Shown: one piece after another, positions 16,420 through 26,648 of the stretch
How positions within the stretch are numbered: the stretch's first letter is position 1
Layout of the letters: every line of letters begins with the position of its first letter
Source: Pandoraea sputorum
GTDB taxonomy: Bacteria; Pseudomonadota; Gammaproteobacteria; Burkholderiales; Burkholderiaceae
DNA length: 64,000 nucleotides
Direction: 5' to 3'
Assembly (NCBI RefSeq): GCF_000814845.2
Contig: NZ_CP010431.2
Coordinates: 4,712,001-4,776,000, forward strand
Notes under the pieces: model-generated
Database searches by the model: none
What the model was told of the DNA's origin: nothing
The model's input: the letters and a program-made list of their open reading frames with translations, nothing else
Translations under genes and position numbers: made by a program

Positions 16420-18867
16420 TTAGTGAAGCTGGCGATAGATCTGCTCGGCAAGCGTTGTCGAGATGCCCTCGACGCTCGCCAGTTCGTCGACGCTCGCGGA
16501 CACCACGCCTTGCAAGCCGCCGAAGCGCATCAGCAGGCGCTGACGGCGCTTCGCCCCAATGCCCTCGATCTCCTCCAGCCGCGATGTCTGACGCGCCTTC
16601 GCACGCTTCGCCCGCATGCCGGTGATCGCGAAACGGTGCGCCTCGTCGCGGATCTGCGCAATCAGCATAAGCACCGCGCTTTCGCGACCGAGTTCGAGCG
16701 GTGCCCGTCCGTCAGCGAAGATCAGCGTCTCGAGACCCACCTTGCGCCCCTCGCCCTTCGCCACGCCGACCAGACGGCCAATATCGATCCCCAGCTCAAC
16801 GAACACCTGACGCGCGACTTCCACCTGCCCCTTGCCGCCGTCGATCAGCACCAGTTGCGGGAGATTGGCTTCGACGTCTGCGATATCGTGAGCGGCCGAC
16901 GCGCTCGATGCGCTTGATGTGGTGGATTCGGTTGATTCAGTTGATTCGGTCGCGTCACCTTCTGCCACGACGGAGGTGTCGGCCTCGGCACGTGCGACGT
17001 CTGCGGCCACTGACAGCGGATCGGCTGCGTCGTTCACCGTCGCCGCAGCCGCCTCCATCAAACGGCCGTACCGGCGCGTGAGCACCTGACGCATGGCCGC
17101 ATAATCGTCGCCCGGCGTGATACCCGTGATGTTGTAGCGCCGGTACTCGCTCGTCTGCATCTTGTGATGATGGAACACCACACATGACGCCTGCGTGGCC
17201 TCACCCTGCGTATGGCTGATGTCGAAACACTCCACACGCAGCAGCGCGGGATCGTCGATGTCGAGTCCGATGGTCTGAATCAGCTCACTGGTGCGCGCCT
17301 GCTGGCTGCCCTGCTCCGTCAGCAACCGCGTGAGCGCAAGTTGCGCGCCTTGCAACGCCATGTCGAGCCATGCGCGTCGCTGCCCCTGCGGTTGGCGCAC
17401 CATCGCGATACGGCGGCCCGCTTGCTCTGAGAGCGCGGTAAGCAACTCGTCGTTCGGCAACGCATGGCTCACCACCAGCACCGGCGGCACCGACTGGCCG
17501 AGATAGTGCTGAGCGACGAACGCTTCGAGCAGACGCGATTCGAGCGACGCGGACGACGCTTGCGCGACGCTCGTGGACGGATCGTTGCCGCCCTCGTCTG
17601 GCCTGGCCACAGCATCGTCCGAATCATCCTCGGACGGCAACTCGGCCAGCACTTCGTCCTCCTCGAATTCGTCCGCGATCCCGCCTTCGACACCCCGCTC
17701 GACGTGGGCCGGGAAATACGCCTTATCGCCCAGGTGACGTCCGCCGCGCACCATCGCAAGGTTCACGCAAGCGCGACCGCCAGCGTAGGCCACGGCAAGA
17801 ATGTCGGCGTCGACATCGCCCGCCGTTTCGACGGACTGCTGCTGCAACACGCCGGAGAGCGCTTGCATCTGATTGCGCACGACAGCGGCCTGCTCGAACT
17901 GGAGCGCTTCAGCGTAGGCCATCATCTTGTCTTCGAGCGCGCCGAGCACTTCCTTTTGACGTCCGGAGAGAAACGCGGCGGCGTTGTTCACATCACGCGC
18001 GTAGTCCTCGTCCTGAATCGCGCCCACGCACGGCGCGCTGCATCGCTCGATCTGATTGAGCAGACACGGACGCGTGCGATTCGAAAAGACGGAGTCTTCG
18101 CAAGTGCGCAACTGGAAGACCTTTTGCAGAATCTGGATGCTCTCGCGCACTGCCCACGCACTCGGGAACGGTCCGAAATACTGGCCGCGACGATCCACCG
18201 AGCCACGGTAATACGCCATGCGCGGGTACTTGTGTTGCGTGAGCTTAAGGAACGGATAGGACTTGTCGTCCCGAAACAGGATGTTGTAGCGCGGATGCAG
18301 CGCCTTGATCAGATTGTTTTCAAGGAGCAGCGCTTCCGTCTCGGAGCGAGTGACCGTCGTCTCCAGCTTCGCAATGCGCGCGACCATCAACGCAATACGC
18401 GGCGACAACTGTGTCTTGTTGAAGTAACTCGATACGCGCTTCTTCAGATTGCGCGCTTTGCCCACGTAAAGAACGTTGCCCACCGCGTCGTAGTAGCGAT
18501 AGACGCCAGGCAGGTTCGGCAACTGCGAGAGCGCTTTGCGCGCATCGAACAACGGCGCGTCGTTGGCGTCGCTCGTATCATCCGCAGGCATCTGCGGCCC
18601 GTCGTTGCCGTTGCGCCGCTCGCGCTTCGCCGTTCCGGCTTTGGCGAGTTTGCCAGATTTGCCAGATTTGGCCGCTTTGCCTGGCTTGGCGGACGGTGAA
18701 GCCGTTGGCTCGGCCGACGCCCCGACAGACACGTCATCCGGTGCGGACGAAACCGACGGCTGCACAACATCCCCGGTCGTGGCCGATGGAGTGGGCTCGG
18801 CGGCGTCGGTGGCTTTGGCTTTGCGGGACTTACGCGGTGGCGTGACGTCGTGGGCGTCTTCGGTCAT
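16420..18867 (-). CDS. uvrC: Excinuclease ABC subunit C, with large low-complexity insertions
   Basis: An 815-residue version of UvrC, which makes both incisions in nucleotide excision repair after UvrAB loading. The GIY-YIG nuclease lies at residues 121-200 ([24 protein letters not shown]). The UvrB-contact motif, the RNase-H-like second nuclease (VLIDGGKGQ) and tandem helix-hairpin-helix motifs at the C-terminus ([19 protein letters not shown]) follow. E. coli UvrC has 610 residues. The extra length is a Lys/Ala/Ser/Pro-rich N-terminal extension of about 105 residues, an acidic insert near 17580-17700, and an Ala/Ser/Thr/Glu-rich insert of about 60 residues before [10 protein letters not shown] start at 18867, where the extension begins MTEDAHD; a later start is possible. 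Confidence 0.93.
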   Translation of the reverse strand: MTEDAHDVTPPRKSRKAKATDAAEPTPSATTGDVVQPSVSSAPDDVSVGASAEPTASPSAKPGKAAKSGKSGKLAKAGTAKRERRNGNDGPQMPADDTSDANDAPLFDARKALSQLPNLPGVYRYYDAVGNVLYVGKARNLKKRVSSYFNKTQLSPRIALMVARIAKLETTVTRSETEALLLENNLIKALHPRYNILFRDDKSYPFLKLTQHKYPRMAYYRGSVDRRGQYFGPFPSAWAVRESIQILQKVFQLRTCEDSVFSNRTRPCLLNQIERCSAPCVGAIQDEDYARDVNNAAAFLSGRQKEVLGALEDKMMAYAEALQFEQAAVVRNQMQALSGVLQQQSVETAGDVDADILAVAYAGGRACVNLAMVRGGRHLGDKAYFPAHVERGVEGGIADEFEEDEVLAELPSEDDSDDAVARPDEGGNDPSTSVAQASSASLESRLLEAFVAQHYLGQSVPPVLVVSHALPNDELLTALSEQAGRRIAMVRQPQGQRRAWLDMALQGAQLALTRLLTEQGSQQARTSELIQTIGLDIDDPALLRVECFDISHTQGEATQASCVVFHHHKMQTSEYRRYNITGITPGDDYAAMRQVLTRRYGRLMEAAAATVNDAADPLSVAADVARAEADTSVVAEGDATESTESTESTTSSASSASAAHDIADVEANLPQLVLIDGGKGQVEVARQVFVELGIDIGRLVGVAKGEGRKVGLETLIFADGRAPLELGRESAVLMLIAQIRDEAHRFAITGMRAKRAKARQTSRLEEIEGIGAKRRQRLLMRFGGLQGVVSASVDELASVEGISTTLAEQIYRQLH
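16922..16948. repeat. Three 9-base units inside uvrC
   Basis: GTGGATTCG, GTTGATTCA and GTTGATTCG follow one another in frame and encode repeated Glu-Ser-Thr on the minus strand, inside the low-complexity insert of the UvrC nuclease domain. Confidence 0.7.
18641..18694. repeat. Six degenerate 9-base units inside the uvrC N-terminal extension
   Basis: Units related to TTGCCAGAT repeat in frame and encode Lys-Ser-Gly/Lys-Ala-Gly-like tripeptides on the minus strand. They build part of the basic N-terminal extension of UvrC. Confidence 0.65.
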
Positions 18868-18962
18868 GAACTCTGGCGATCTGAGCGTCCCTTGAGTGCC
18901 TCGGGAGATACAAGGAGGGACTAAAATCAGAAGTTTAGACCAATCCGCGTTACGGCTTCTCA

Positions 18963-20216
18963 ATGCCCTTGTCCACCGCATCCTCACCGGCGCCCTCGCC
19001 CGCCACTACGAACGTCGGTCACCTGCCTTTGGTGCCGCGCTGCGACCTTTTCTGCACCGTCGTCGACAACTTCGGTGACATCGGCGTGTGCTGGCGACTC
19101 GCCCGCCAACTCGTGCGCGAACACGGATGGTCGGTGCGACTCTGGGTCGACGATCTCACGAGCTTTCGCTATCTGCGCCCGGACATCGATCCGACGCAGG
19201 CACAGCAGCGCTGCGACGGCGTCGACGTGCGGCGCTGGGACGCCGACTTCGGACCGATCACGCACGACAACGCGCCGGGCGACATCGTGATCGAGGGGTT
19301 CGCCTGCCCTATTCCGGACACGTATCTCCATGCGATGCACGCCCGGAAACAGGCAGGTAACGCGCCAGTGTGGGTCAATCTGGAGTATCTGAGCGCCGAG
19401 TCCTGGGTCGACGAATTCCATTTGCAGAAGTCGCTCCATCCGCAATTGGGCCTCGTCAAAACGATTTTCATGCCTGGGTTTACCGAACGCTCCGGCGGGT
19501 TGATCCGCGAACGCGAACTGTTTTTCCGGCGTGATGCATTTCTCACCTCCCCCGACCTGCGCGATGCCTGGTGGCAACGTACGCTCGGCCTGTCTGCGGC
19601 ACCGCAAGAGGCACTGATTGTGTCGCTGTTCGCGTATGAGAACGACGCGTTGCCGGGGTTACTCACGCAATGGTCGGAAAGCGAAACGCCTGTTGTCTGC
19701 CTCGTTCCGCAAGGTCGAATCGCTCCGGCTGTCGGCGAGTGGCTCCGACGTGAGCCGCTCGCCCCTCGCGAGTCGGCGACGCGCGGCGCATTGACCGTCT
19801 ACGGTCTGCCATTCGTCCCGCAGCAAGAGTTCGATAACCTGCTCTGGGCGTGCGATTTGAATTTCGTGCGAGGGGAAGACTCATTCGTCCGTGCGCAATG
19901 GGCGGCGAAGCCGTTCGTCTGGCATATCTATCCGCAAGCGGAAAATGCCCATCATGTGAAGCTCGATGCGTTTCTGGAGCGGTATCTGGCAGAGCCGCCC
20001 GCCGGCGACACCCCCTTGGGACATGCCGAACGCGAAGCGCTGCGTACCTTCTGGCACCTCTGGAACGGTTACGCCAGCACCGCGCCGGACTGGTCGGCGC
20101 TGGCAGCGGCATTGCCCGCCCTGAGACGGCACGCGCAGGCGTGGGCAAACGCTCAGGCCCAGCTCCCAGACCTCGCGCGACAGTTGGCAAGCTTCGCGCA
20201 AAATCAGGTAAAATAG
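18963..20216 (+). CDS. earP: EF-P arginine rhamnosyltransferase EarP
   Basis: A 417-residue cytoplasmic glycosyltransferase (DUF2331 family) that moves rhamnose from dTDP-L-rhamnose to Arg32 of elongation factor P, which EF-P needs to rescue ribosomes at polyproline. The conserved opening [20 protein letters not shown] holds the catalytic Asp region near residue 30-35, and the C-terminal half has the nucleotide-sugar site ([18 protein letters not shown], then PFVWHIYPQ), typical of the GT-B fold. efp follows on the same strand after 138 bases, the usual arrangement in betaproteobacteria. The gene diverges from uvrC. Confidence 0.95.
   Translation: MPLSTASSPAPSPATTNVGHLPLVPRCDLFCTVVDNFGDIGVCWRLARQLVREHGWSVRLWVDDLTSFRYLRPDIDPTQAQQRCDGVDVRRWDADFGPITHDNAPGDIVIEGFACPIPDTYLHAMHARKQAGNAPVWVNLEYLSAESWVDEFHLQKSLHPQLGLVKTIFMPGFTERSGGLIRERELFFRRDAFLTSPDLRDAWWQRTLGLSAAPQEALIVSLFAYENDALPGLLTQWSESETPVVCLVPQGRIAPAVGEWLRREPLAPRESATRGALTVYGLPFVPQQEFDNLLWACDLNFVRGEDSFVRAQWAAKPFVWHIYPQAENAHHVKLDAFLERYLAEPPAGDTPLGHAEREALRTFWHLWNGYASTAPDWSALAAALPALRRHAQAWANAQAQLPDLARQLASFAQNQVK
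20184..20214 (+). promoter_or_regulatory. Possible efp promoter at the end of earP
   Basis: TTGGCA (20184-20189) and TAAAAT (20209-20214) with a 19-base spacer overlap the last codons of earP and point at efp. EF-P is needed in far larger amounts than EarP, so a separate promoter would make sense. The spacer is longer than ideal. Confidence 0.4.
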
Positions 20217-20354
20217 CTGGTTTTTCAACGCTTTGCTGCTGAACCTGCTGCTCCGAGTCGCCCTTGGCGGACACGGGAATCAAGCGGCGAATCGGCGTAT
20301 GGAAGCGCTCAACAAGCGGCAAATCGCTTATTTCGTCACAGGATCTCGTTTTTT

Positions 20355-20912
20355 ATGAAAATCGCTCAAGAACTCCGCGTCGGTAACGTCTTCATCCTGG
20401 AGGGTGAGCCGAACGTTGTGCTGCGCACCGAATTCGTCAAGTCGGGCCGTAACTCCAGCATGGTCAAGCTGAAGTACAAGAAGCTGCTGAAGGAAGGCCG
20501 CGGCGAGTGGACCTACAAGGCTGACGAAAAGTTCGAGACTGTCAACCTCGACAAGAAGGAAGTGACGTATTCGTACTTCGCCGACCCGATGTACGTGTTC
20601 ATGGACGCCGACTACAACCAGTACGAAGTCGAAGCCGAGAACATGGACAACGCGATCAAGTACCTCGAACCCGACATGCCGTGCGAAGTCGTGTTCTACG
20701 AAGAGAAGGCTATTTCGGTGGAACTGCCGACGACGCTCGTGCGCGTGGTCGAGTACACGGAACCGGCCGTGAAGGGTGACACGTCGTCGGGCAAGGTGCT
20801 GAAGAACGCCAAGATCAATGACCTGCTGGAAGTTCAGGTTCCGCTGTTCGTGAACACCGGCGACAAGATCGAAATCGACACGCGTACCGACGAATACAAG
20901 AGCCGCGCCTAA
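20355..20912 (+). CDS. efp: Translation elongation factor P, arginine-32 type
   Basis: A 185-residue protein with the three beta-barrel domains of EF-P. It binds between the P and E sites and speeds peptide bonds at consecutive prolines. Arg32 stands at the tip of the first domain ([10 protein letters not shown]) where E. coli has a lysine; this fits modification by EarP, encoded just upstream, rather than by EpmA/B/C. The C-terminal signature [18 protein letters not shown] is intact. An intrinsic terminator follows. Start and length are standard for the family. Confidence 0.97.
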   Translation: MKIAQELRVGNVFILEGEPNVVLRTEFVKSGRNSSMVKLKYKKLLKEGRGEWTYKADEKFETVNLDKKEVTYSYFADPMYVFMDADYNQYEVEAENMDNAIKYLEPDMPCEVVFYEEKAISVELPTTLVRVVEYTEPAVKGDTSSGKVLKNAKINDLLEVQVPLFVNTGDKIEIDTRTDEYKSRA

Positions 20913-20964
20913 GCGACGGCTTGCGACCGCAGCGCTCTCGGGCGGTGCGGTTCGTCAGGTAACA

Positions 20965-21001
20965 AAAAAGCGCTCGTCCCTTCGGGGTCGAGCGCTTTTT
21001 G
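20965..21001 (+). terminator. Intrinsic terminator after efp, also facing nagZ
   Basis: GCGCTCG (20970-20976) and CGAGCGC (20989-20995) pair, with additional CCC/GGG pairing in the loop, A-run before and T-run after. It ends efp and can work in the other direction for nagZ, which ends at 21047. Confidence 0.88.
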
Positions 21002-21046
21002 TTTGGGGCGACCGGTTTGCACCGGCCTTGCGCAGCGTTAGCAGCC

Positions 21047-22081
21047 TTAGCCGCCGAACGTCTCCGCGATCAGACGCTTTGCCGCCTGATACTCCGGCTG
21101 CGCGAGCATCTTCTCCCAGCCGTGCACCTTGCCACGCCCCTGCAGGTGCTTGATGCGGCGCTGCGAAACGGTGTCGGACACCGGCTTCATTTCGCGCAGC
21201 AGACGGTCAGCCTTCTCCGGACTATTGCAGATGAGCACCATGTCGCAGCCAGCGTCCAGCGCCGCGTGAGCAGCCGTCACCACGTCGCCCGCCGCGCTCG
21301 CGCCCTGCATCGACAGGTCGTCGCTGAAGATCACACCGTCGAAACCATACTGGCCGCGAAGAATCTCCTTGAGCCACTTGGTCGAGAAGCCTGCCGGGTT
21401 CGGGTCGACCTGCGGATAGATCACGTGCGCGGGCATGACCGCCGCGAGCGACATGCCGAGCCAGTCGTACGGTTGCGCATCGACGGACAGAATCTCGTCG
21501 AGCGAGCGCTCGTCCACGGGAATCTCGTGGTGCGAGTCGGCCGCCACAAAACCATGCCCCGGGAAGTGCTTGCCGCAGTTCGCCATCCCCGCGAGCAACA
21601 GCCCGTGGTTGAGGCTCTTGGCGAGCATCGCCACCACGCGCGGATCCGCGTCGAACGCACGGTCGCCGATCACGGCAGACGTTCCATAGTCCAGATCCAG
21701 CACCGGCGTGAAGCTCAGGTCGATGTCGCAGGCACGCAGTTCCGACGCAAGCACGTAACCTACGGCCGTCGTAACGCGCGTTGCCTTGAATACGTCCTCA
21801 TGCCAGAGTTTGCCCAGCTTGCCCATCGCGGGCAGATGGGTGAAGCCGTCGGTGCGAAAGCGCTGAACACGTCCGCCTTCATGATCGACAGCAATCAGAA
21901 TGTCGTCGCGCACGTCGCGAATCTGCTTCGTGAGCGAGCACAGTTGCGCGCGATCGTCGAAGTTACGGGCGAACAGAATGACACCCCCGGTCAACGGGTG
22001 ATCGATGCGACGGATGTCGTCTTCGCTGAGGGTCAGCCCGACAACGTCCAGCATCACCGGGCCCGGCCTACGCTTCGTCAT
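21047..22081 (-). CDS. nagZ: Beta-N-acetylhexosaminidase (peptidoglycan recycling)
   Basis: A 344-residue cytoplasmic glycoside hydrolase of family GH3 that removes N-acetylglucosamine from anhydromuropeptides during cell-wall recycling; in many bacteria its products signal AmpR-type beta-lactamase induction. The signature KHFPGHG is at residues 171-177 and the mobile Asp-His loop at 182-185 (DSHHE); the nucleophile Asp lies in the later [10 protein letters not shown] segment. The start overlaps the acpS stop by four bases (ATGA), so the two are translationally coupled. It is the last gene of the long minus-strand block. Confidence 0.94.
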   Translation of the reverse strand: MTKRRPGPVMLDVVGLTLSEDDIRRIDHPLTGGVILFARNFDDRAQLCSLTKQIRDVRDDILIAVDHEGGRVQRFRTDGFTHLPAMGKLGKLWHEDVFKATRVTTAVGYVLASELRACDIDLSFTPVLDLDYGTSAVIGDRAFDADPRVVAMLAKSLNHGLLLAGMANCGKHFPGHGFVAADSHHEIPVDERSLDEILSVDAQPYDWLGMSLAAVMPAHVIYPQVDPNPAGFSTKWLKEILRGQYGFDGVIFSDDLSMQGASAAGDVVTAAHAALDAGCDMVLICNSPEKADRLLREMKPVSDTVSQRRIKHLQGRGKVHGWEKMLAQPEYQAAKRLIAETFGG

Positions 22082-22590
22082 TGCGATTTCTCCGATGCAA
22101 TATTGCCAATGTTGCCTAAATTACGTGACGCGATCGCAAAGGCGACCGCGTATTCCTTTTCGTCCGTGATCGAAATCTCGATCGACAATTGCCGCTCGGC
22201 GAGCCACTGCACCAACTCGCCCGACGCGACCACCACCGGCTTGCCCGAAGGTGCGTTCAGCGTCTGCACTGCACGCCATGTCATTGGCCAGCGCATCCCG
22301 AGACCGATGGCCTTCGAGACAGCTTCCTTCGCCGCGAACCGTGTGCACAGATAAGCCAGCCCGCGCAGCTCGGAGCGCTTCTGACGAGCGTGATAGACCT
22401 TGAGTTCCTCGGGCCCGAGCACACGCTCTGCGAATCGGCCTTTCGTGCGCGCCATCACGCCCACGACGCGACTGATTTGCAAGATATCGGTGCCCACACC
22501 GTAAATCGTCGTAGGCCCCTGCGGTGAGGCGCCGGAGGCTGCCGTCGCGCTAATTGCGGACGACGGGGACGAGAGATTCGGATCGCTCAT
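22078..22590 (-). CDS. acpS: Holo-[acyl-carrier-protein] synthase
   Basis: A 170-residue enzyme that transfers 4'-phosphopantetheine from CoA to the serine of acyl carrier protein. The Mg-binding Asp35 is in [12 protein letters not shown] and the second acidic residue in [13 protein letters not shown]; the basic [14 protein letters not shown] segment is typical. About 28 Ser/Ala/Pro-rich residues precede the usual start, so the true start could be later, although no obvious alternative ATG lies close to the conserved part. It sits between pdxJ (54-base gap) and nagZ (4-base overlap). Its substrate gene acpP lies 13 kb upstream on the same strand. Confidence 0.92.
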   Translation of the reverse strand: MSDPNLSSPSSAISATAASGASPQGPTTIYGVGTDILQISRVVGVMARTKGRFAERVLGPEELKVYHARQKRSELRGLAYLCTRFAAKEAVSKAIGLGMRWPMTWRAVQTLNAPSGKPVVVASGELVQWLAERQLSIEISITDEKEYAVAFAIASRNLGNIGNIASEKSQ

Positions 22591-22644
22591 GAGAAGAATC
22601 GTGGCACGGCTCGATGCGGCGATAAACGGACGGGATGCTGCCGC

Positions 22645-23406
22645 TCAGCCGCGCGCAGCAATGCGGCTGGCGACCATGATGGCCTTCATCTCACGAACCG
22701 CGTTCTCCCAGCCAGCGAAGAGGGCATGAGCGACGATGGCGTGTCCGATGTTCAGCTCGGAAATGCCCTCGATGGCCGCGATGGGCTGAACGTTCTCATA
22801 GTGCAGGCCATGACCGGCATTGACGCGCAGTCCCAGCGACACACCCAGCGCCACCGCACGTTCAATGCGGGCGAACTCGGCCTCACGTGTGGCTTCGTCA
22901 TGCGCCTCGGCGTAACGCCCGGTGTGTAGTTCGACGACCGGTGCGCCCATGCGGGCGGCGGCGCGAATCGGCGCCTCGTCCGGATCGATGAAGAGCGACA
23001 CACGGCTGCCGGCTTCGCCAAGCTGTTGTGTCGCAGCAGCGATACGGTCGTACAACCCGACGACGTCCAGTCCGCCTTCAGTCGTGAGCTCCTGACGGCT
23101 CTCCGGCACGAGACAGACATCGTGCGGCTTCACGCGGCAGGCAATCGCCAGCATCTCTTCCGTCACCGCGCACTCGAGGTTCATGCGCGTGATCAGCTTG
23201 TCGCGCAGATTCGTGACGTCGTCGTCGCGAATATGGCGACGGTCCTCACGCAAGTGCAGCGTAATCACATCCGCGCCCGCCTCTTCGGCCAGCAGGGCTG
23301 CCCTGATCGGATCCGGATATTTCGTGCCGCGCGCGTTGCGCACCGTGGCGACGTGATCGATGTTGACCCCGAGGTCGATGGCATTGCCTTGGAAGAAGAG
23401 GCTCAT
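22645..23406 (-). CDS. pdxJ: Pyridoxine 5'-phosphate synthase
   Basis: A 253-residue TIM-barrel enzyme that condenses 1-deoxyxylulose 5-phosphate with 3-amino-2-oxopropyl phosphate to give pyridoxine 5'-phosphate (vitamin B6). Conserved parts seen are [16 protein letters not shown] at the N-terminus, [20 protein letters not shown] and [13 protein letters not shown], which contain the catalytic His and Glu residues of the family. Its start overlaps the end of recO by four bases. The recO-pdxJ-acpS order is the same as in E. coli. Confidence 0.95.
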   Translation of the reverse strand: MSLFFQGNAIDLGVNIDHVATVRNARGTKYPDPIRAALLAEEAGADVITLHLREDRRHIRDDDVTNLRDKLITRMNLECAVTEEMLAIACRVKPHDVCLVPESRQELTTEGGLDVVGLYDRIAAATQQLGEAGSRVSLFIDPDEAPIRAAARMGAPVVELHTGRYAEAHDEATREAEFARIERAVALGVSLGLRVNAGHGLHYENVQPIAAIEGISELNIGHAIVAHALFAGWENAVREMKAIMVASRIAARG

Positions 23407-24404
23407 AGTTTTTGCAGGTCGAGCAGGATCTGCCGGGTATTGAGCGGCACACCGCCCAAATGGTGGTTGAGAAGAAAGCGCATGAGCAACTTGCTCTGCT
23501 GCACGGTCTGCGCCCGCGAGTAATCATCTTGCTCCATATCGAGCAGCGTCTGCCCGCCGACGACCGGCCAGTCCGATGGTTCGTCGCCGCGCGCCGGGCG
23601 CACACCCCAGTCGGGGTGAAACACGTAGCGGCGATCCGGCACGACCTTGCCACGCGTTTGCGTGCAACGGTCGAACGCCACGGCGTATCCCGTCTCGCGC
23701 AACAACACGCGCTCGAACGCGCGCAGGATCACACCTGCAGGTTCGCCGTGCGCGAGATGATGCAGCGTCGTCAGATAGTGCTGGAACAGCTTGTCGTGCG
23801 GATCGTCTCGCGCGCAGAACTTCACCAGCAATTCGTTCAGATAAAAGCCCGAGAGCAACGCGTCGCCCTCAAGCGGACGCAAACCGCCGACCCACTCAGC
23901 CTTCGTCAACGTGCGCAACTCGCCTTTGCCGAGCCACGCGAGCGAGAGCGGCTGAAACGTCTGAAGCACACCGCGCAGTGCGGAATGTGGACGCTTTGCC
24001 CCTTTGGCGACGAGCGCAATACGCCCGTGGTCGCGCGTGAGCACATCGATGATCAGGCTGGTTTCGCGGTAGGGATAGCTGTGAAGCACAAAGCCGGGTT
24101 GTTCCGTCACCCGGCTTTGTTCGCGCTCGGCCACCCGGGCGGGGGACGGCGCGCGGCGTGTGCGTCTGGCTTCGCGCTTGACGGTATCGGTGTTCGCCTG
24201 CGCTTGCTGGAAGGCTTCCGAGGCATCGTCGTCCACGGCACGCGTGCGCGTGCTCTTCGGACGTGCGGGCCGGGCCCCCACCGCCTCCGACGAGGCTGGC
24301 AGAGATCGCGCCGATCGCGTGGCTTGTGACGTGTCGCCCGGTGGCGCTACGGCATCCGGCGTGTCGACATCGTCACGTGAAGTATCCAGTTCACTCGTAG
24401 CCAT
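23403..24404 (-). CDS. recO: DNA repair protein RecO
   Basis: A 333-residue protein of the RecFOR gap-repair pathway that helps load RecA by displacing SSB. The conserved OB-fold opening is [34 protein letters not shown] (quoted segments of the full stretch begin near residue 100), followed by the helical C-terminal domain. About 95 residues before it form a Ser/Thr/Arg-rich, probably disordered extension not present in E. coli RecO (242 residues). I prefer the ATG at 24404; one at 24425 would overlap era more. It overlaps the end of era by 14 bases and pdxJ by 4. Confidence 0.9.
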   Translation of the reverse strand: MATSELDTSRDDVDTPDAVAPPGDTSQATRSARSLPASSEAVGARPARPKSTRTRAVDDDASEAFQQAQANTDTVKREARRTRRAPSPARVAEREQSRVTEQPGFVLHSYPYRETSLIIDVLTRDHGRIALVAKGAKRPHSALRGVLQTFQPLSLAWLGKGELRTLTKAEWVGGLRPLEGDALLSGFYLNELLVKFCARDDPHDKLFQHYLTTLHHLAHGEPAGVILRAFERVLLRETGYAVAFDRCTQTRGKVVPDRRYVFHPDWGVRPARGDEPSDWPVVGGQTLLDMEQDDYSRAQTVQQSKLLMRFLLNHHLGGVPLNTRQILLDLQKL

Positions 24405-25284
24405 ATGCCCGCAGGCCGGCTTCATTGTCGGCCCAACCGCCCTTCACCTTGATCCACACTTCCAGATACACGGGACCGTCGAAGAGCTTCGCCATGTCGA
24501 GGCGTGCATCGGTGGAGATCTGCTTGAGCTTCGCGCCCTTGTTGCCGATGATCATCGCCTTGTGATTATCGCGATCGACCAGAATCGTCGCAAAAATGCG
24601 GCGTAGATTCCCTTCGACTTCGAACTTGTCGATGATGACCGTGCTCGTGTACGGCAATTCGTCGCCCGTCCAGCGGAACACCTTTTCGCGCAGGATTTCA
24701 GCCGCCATGAAGCGCTCGCTGCGATCTGTCAGATCATCCTCGCCGTAAATCGGGTCGCCTTCGAGCAGGTACGGACGCAGCACACCGAGCAAACGCTTGA
24801 TGTCGTCCTCACGCTTGGCCGACATCGGCACGATTTCGCGGAAATCACGCACTTCGCCCAGCTTGCGCAGGAACGGCAGCATCTCGGCCTTATCGTTGAT
24901 ACGGTCCAGCTTGTTGACGATCAGCAGCACCGGCGTGTTTTCCGGCAGGAGCTTGAGCACCTTCTCGTCGTCCGGGCCGAAATTGCCCGCTTCGATCACG
25001 AACATCACAACATCCACGCTCGAAAGCGTGGACGTCACCGCGCGATTGAGCGAGCGGTTGAGTGCGGTCGCATGACGCGTCTGAAAGCCCGGCGTGTCGA
25101 CGAAGATGTACTGCGCGTCTTCCGTGGTGTTGATGCCGGTGATGCGATGTCGCGTGGTCTGCGCCTTGCGCGACGTAATGCTGATCTTCTGACCGACGAG
25201 GGCGTTGAGCAGCGTCGACTTACCGACGTTCGGACGCCCGACGATCGCCACGGTACCGCAGCGAAAATCCGTCTTATCGTTCAT
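24391..25284 (-). CDS. era: GTPase Era
   Basis: A 297-residue essential GTPase that binds 16S rRNA and helps mature the small ribosomal subunit. The P-loop GRPNVGKST is at residues 16-24, the G3 motif in FVDTPGF and the G4 motif NKLD; the C-terminal KH domain carries [17 protein letters not shown] residues that grip the rRNA 3' end. It lies 56 bases after rnc, the classical rnc-era-recO order. Confidence 0.96.
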   Translation of the reverse strand: MNDKTDFRCGTVAIVGRPNVGKSTLLNALVGQKISITSRKAQTTRHRITGINTTEDAQYIFVDTPGFQTRHATALNRSLNRAVTSTLSSVDVVMFVIEAGNFGPDDEKVLKLLPENTPVLLIVNKLDRINDKAEMLPFLRKLGEVRDFREIVPMSAKREDDIKRLLGVLRPYLLEGDPIYGEDDLTDRSERFMAAEILREKVFRWTGDELPYTSTVIIDKFEVEGNLRRIFATILVDRDNHKAMIIGNKGAKLKQISTDARLDMAKLFDGPVYLEVWIKVKGGWADNEAGLRAYGYE

Positions 25285-25340
25285 GATTGGAAACTCTCTT
25301 GAAAGGGGGACAGCAGCGATGACTCTCCCCTGAATGGAAC

Positions 25341-26372
25341 TCAGGCAGCTGCCGGAGGTTGCTTGGCGGCGTCTGCCTTGTCGGTCGGCTTTTCGACTGA
25401 CTTTTCGGCAGGCTTTTCAGCCGGCTTCTCAGCAGACCTGTCAGCGGACTTCTCGGGCGAGGCGACTGCATTGCGAGGCGCATTGTGGCTCGACGCGGTC
25501 ATGGCCGGCGCCGTTGTCGCCCCGGCTGCGGCATCACGAGCATCCTTCGGCTCGCGCGACTCGGCCTGCGACGCCACCGTCATTTGCCCGGCTTGCCCTA
25601 CCTGTCCGGCCTTCTTCGCTTCCGTGGCCGCCGCCTTGGCTGCACGCTTCTTCGCCGCCTTCGCACTCTTCTCGGCCTTCGGCTTCGCCAGCGCGGGCAT
25701 CTTCTGCACTTCTTCCAGCGCCTTCTTGGCCGCTGCCTGCTCAGCCGCACGACGGCTGGCCCCCGAACCGCCCACCTTGATGTCGAGCTTCGGCACGGTG
25801 CACTCGACCTCGAACTGCTGGTTGTGCGCCGCCCCGTGGGTGGCGATCACCGTGTACTGCGGCAGAGCGATCTTGTGACCTTGCAGGTATTCCTGAAGCA
25901 GCGTCTTGGCGTCTTTGCCGAGTGTCTTCGGATCGACATGTTCGAGCACGGGCGTATACAGACGCTCGATCACCGCATAGGCCTTCTCGAAACCGCCATC
26001 GAGGTACATCGCCCCGAACAGCGCTTCGAGGGTGTCGGCCAGAATCGAAGGACGACGGAAACCACCGCTCTTGAGCTCGCCTTCGCCCAAGCGAAGAAAA
26101 TCGGAAACGCCAAGCGTCTGCGCGATCTCATACAACGATTGTTGCTTCACGAGATTGGCGCGCACACGTGAGAGGTCGCCTTCGTCGAGCTTGCCGTAGC
26201 GACGAAACAGAATCGCTGCGACCGAACAGTTCAGAATGGAATCGCCGAGAAACTCCAGCCGCTCATTGTTGGCGGCACTGTGGCTACGATGCGTCAGTGC
26301 TTGGCAAAGCAATTCCGCATCGTGGAAACGATACTGGAGACGTTCTTCCAGTTGATTCAGTGATTGAGACAT
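25341..26372 (-). CDS. rnc: Ribonuclease III with long repeat-rich C-terminal tail
   Basis: A 343-residue double-strand-specific RNase that processes rRNA precursors and many mRNAs. The catalytic signature [12 protein letters not shown] lies at 36-47, the second metal-binding site in [15 protein letters not shown], and the dsRNA-binding domain at about 155-225 (ending [16 protein letters not shown]). E. coli RNase III has 226 residues; here about 115 extra residues rich in Ala, Lys and Pro follow, including six tetrapeptide repeats of the type Glu-Lys-Pro-Ala. The start at 26372 gives the family-typical opening; the frame reaching 26420 is not needed. era follows after 56 bases. Confidence 0.94.
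   Translation of the reverse strand: MSQSLNQLEERLQYRFHDAELLCQALTHRSHSAANNERLEFLGDSILNCSVAAILFRRYGKLDEGDLSRVRANLVKQQSLYEIAQTLGVSDFLRLGEGELKSGGFRRPSILADTLEALFGAMYLDGGFEKAYAVIERLYTPVLEHVDPKTLGKDAKTLLQEYLQGHKIALPQYTVIATHGAAHNQQFEVECTVPKLDIKVGGSGASRRAAEQAAAKKALEEVQKMPALAKPKAEKSAKAAKKRAAKAAATEAKKAGQVGQAGQMTVASQAESREPKDARDAAAGATTAPAMTASSHNAPRNAVASPEKSADRSAEKPAEKPAEKSVEKPTDKADAAKQPPAAA
25387..25458. repeat. Six 12-base tandem units in the rnc tail
   Basis: Degenerate copies of GGCTTTTCAGCC repeat in frame six times. Read on the minus strand they encode tetrapeptides of the form (Glu/Asp)-(Lys/Arg)-(Ser/Pro)-(Ala/Val/Thr) near the C-terminus of RNase III. Confidence 0.8.
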
Positions 26373-26563
26373 GGCGCAAGTATAGCGCGACGCTCCCGCC
26401 CCGGCGCGGGTCGTCGCCAAGAAACGACGGGCTTTACCGCCGTCTGACGGGCTTTTCGGACTGGCGTGAGATCGGCGGATCGGACAATTCCGAGGTCAGA
26501 ACCGATATGCCCCGTCGGAGGTCGTCTCCCACCGCATCTTTTATTTCTTATTTGAAAATAATA

Positions 26564-26599
26564 ATGCGGAAATTGACAAAATAACGTCAATTTCCGCAT
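26564..26599 (-). terminator. 14-base perfect hairpin between lepB and rnc
   Basis: ATGCGGAAATTGAC (26564-26577) and GTCAATTTCCGCAT (26586-26599) are exact reverse complements around an 8-base loop. On the minus strand the stem is followed by TATTATTTTC. It lies 50 bases after the lepB stop, in a 276-base gap that is otherwise empty and A/T-rich, and probably ends the lepA-lepB transcript so that rnc-era-recO has its own promoter. Confidence 0.65.
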
Positions 26600-26648
26600 C
26601 AATTCGAGCCTTAGCGGGGAAGCCAGACTTCCCCGTGAAGCGGTCGAC

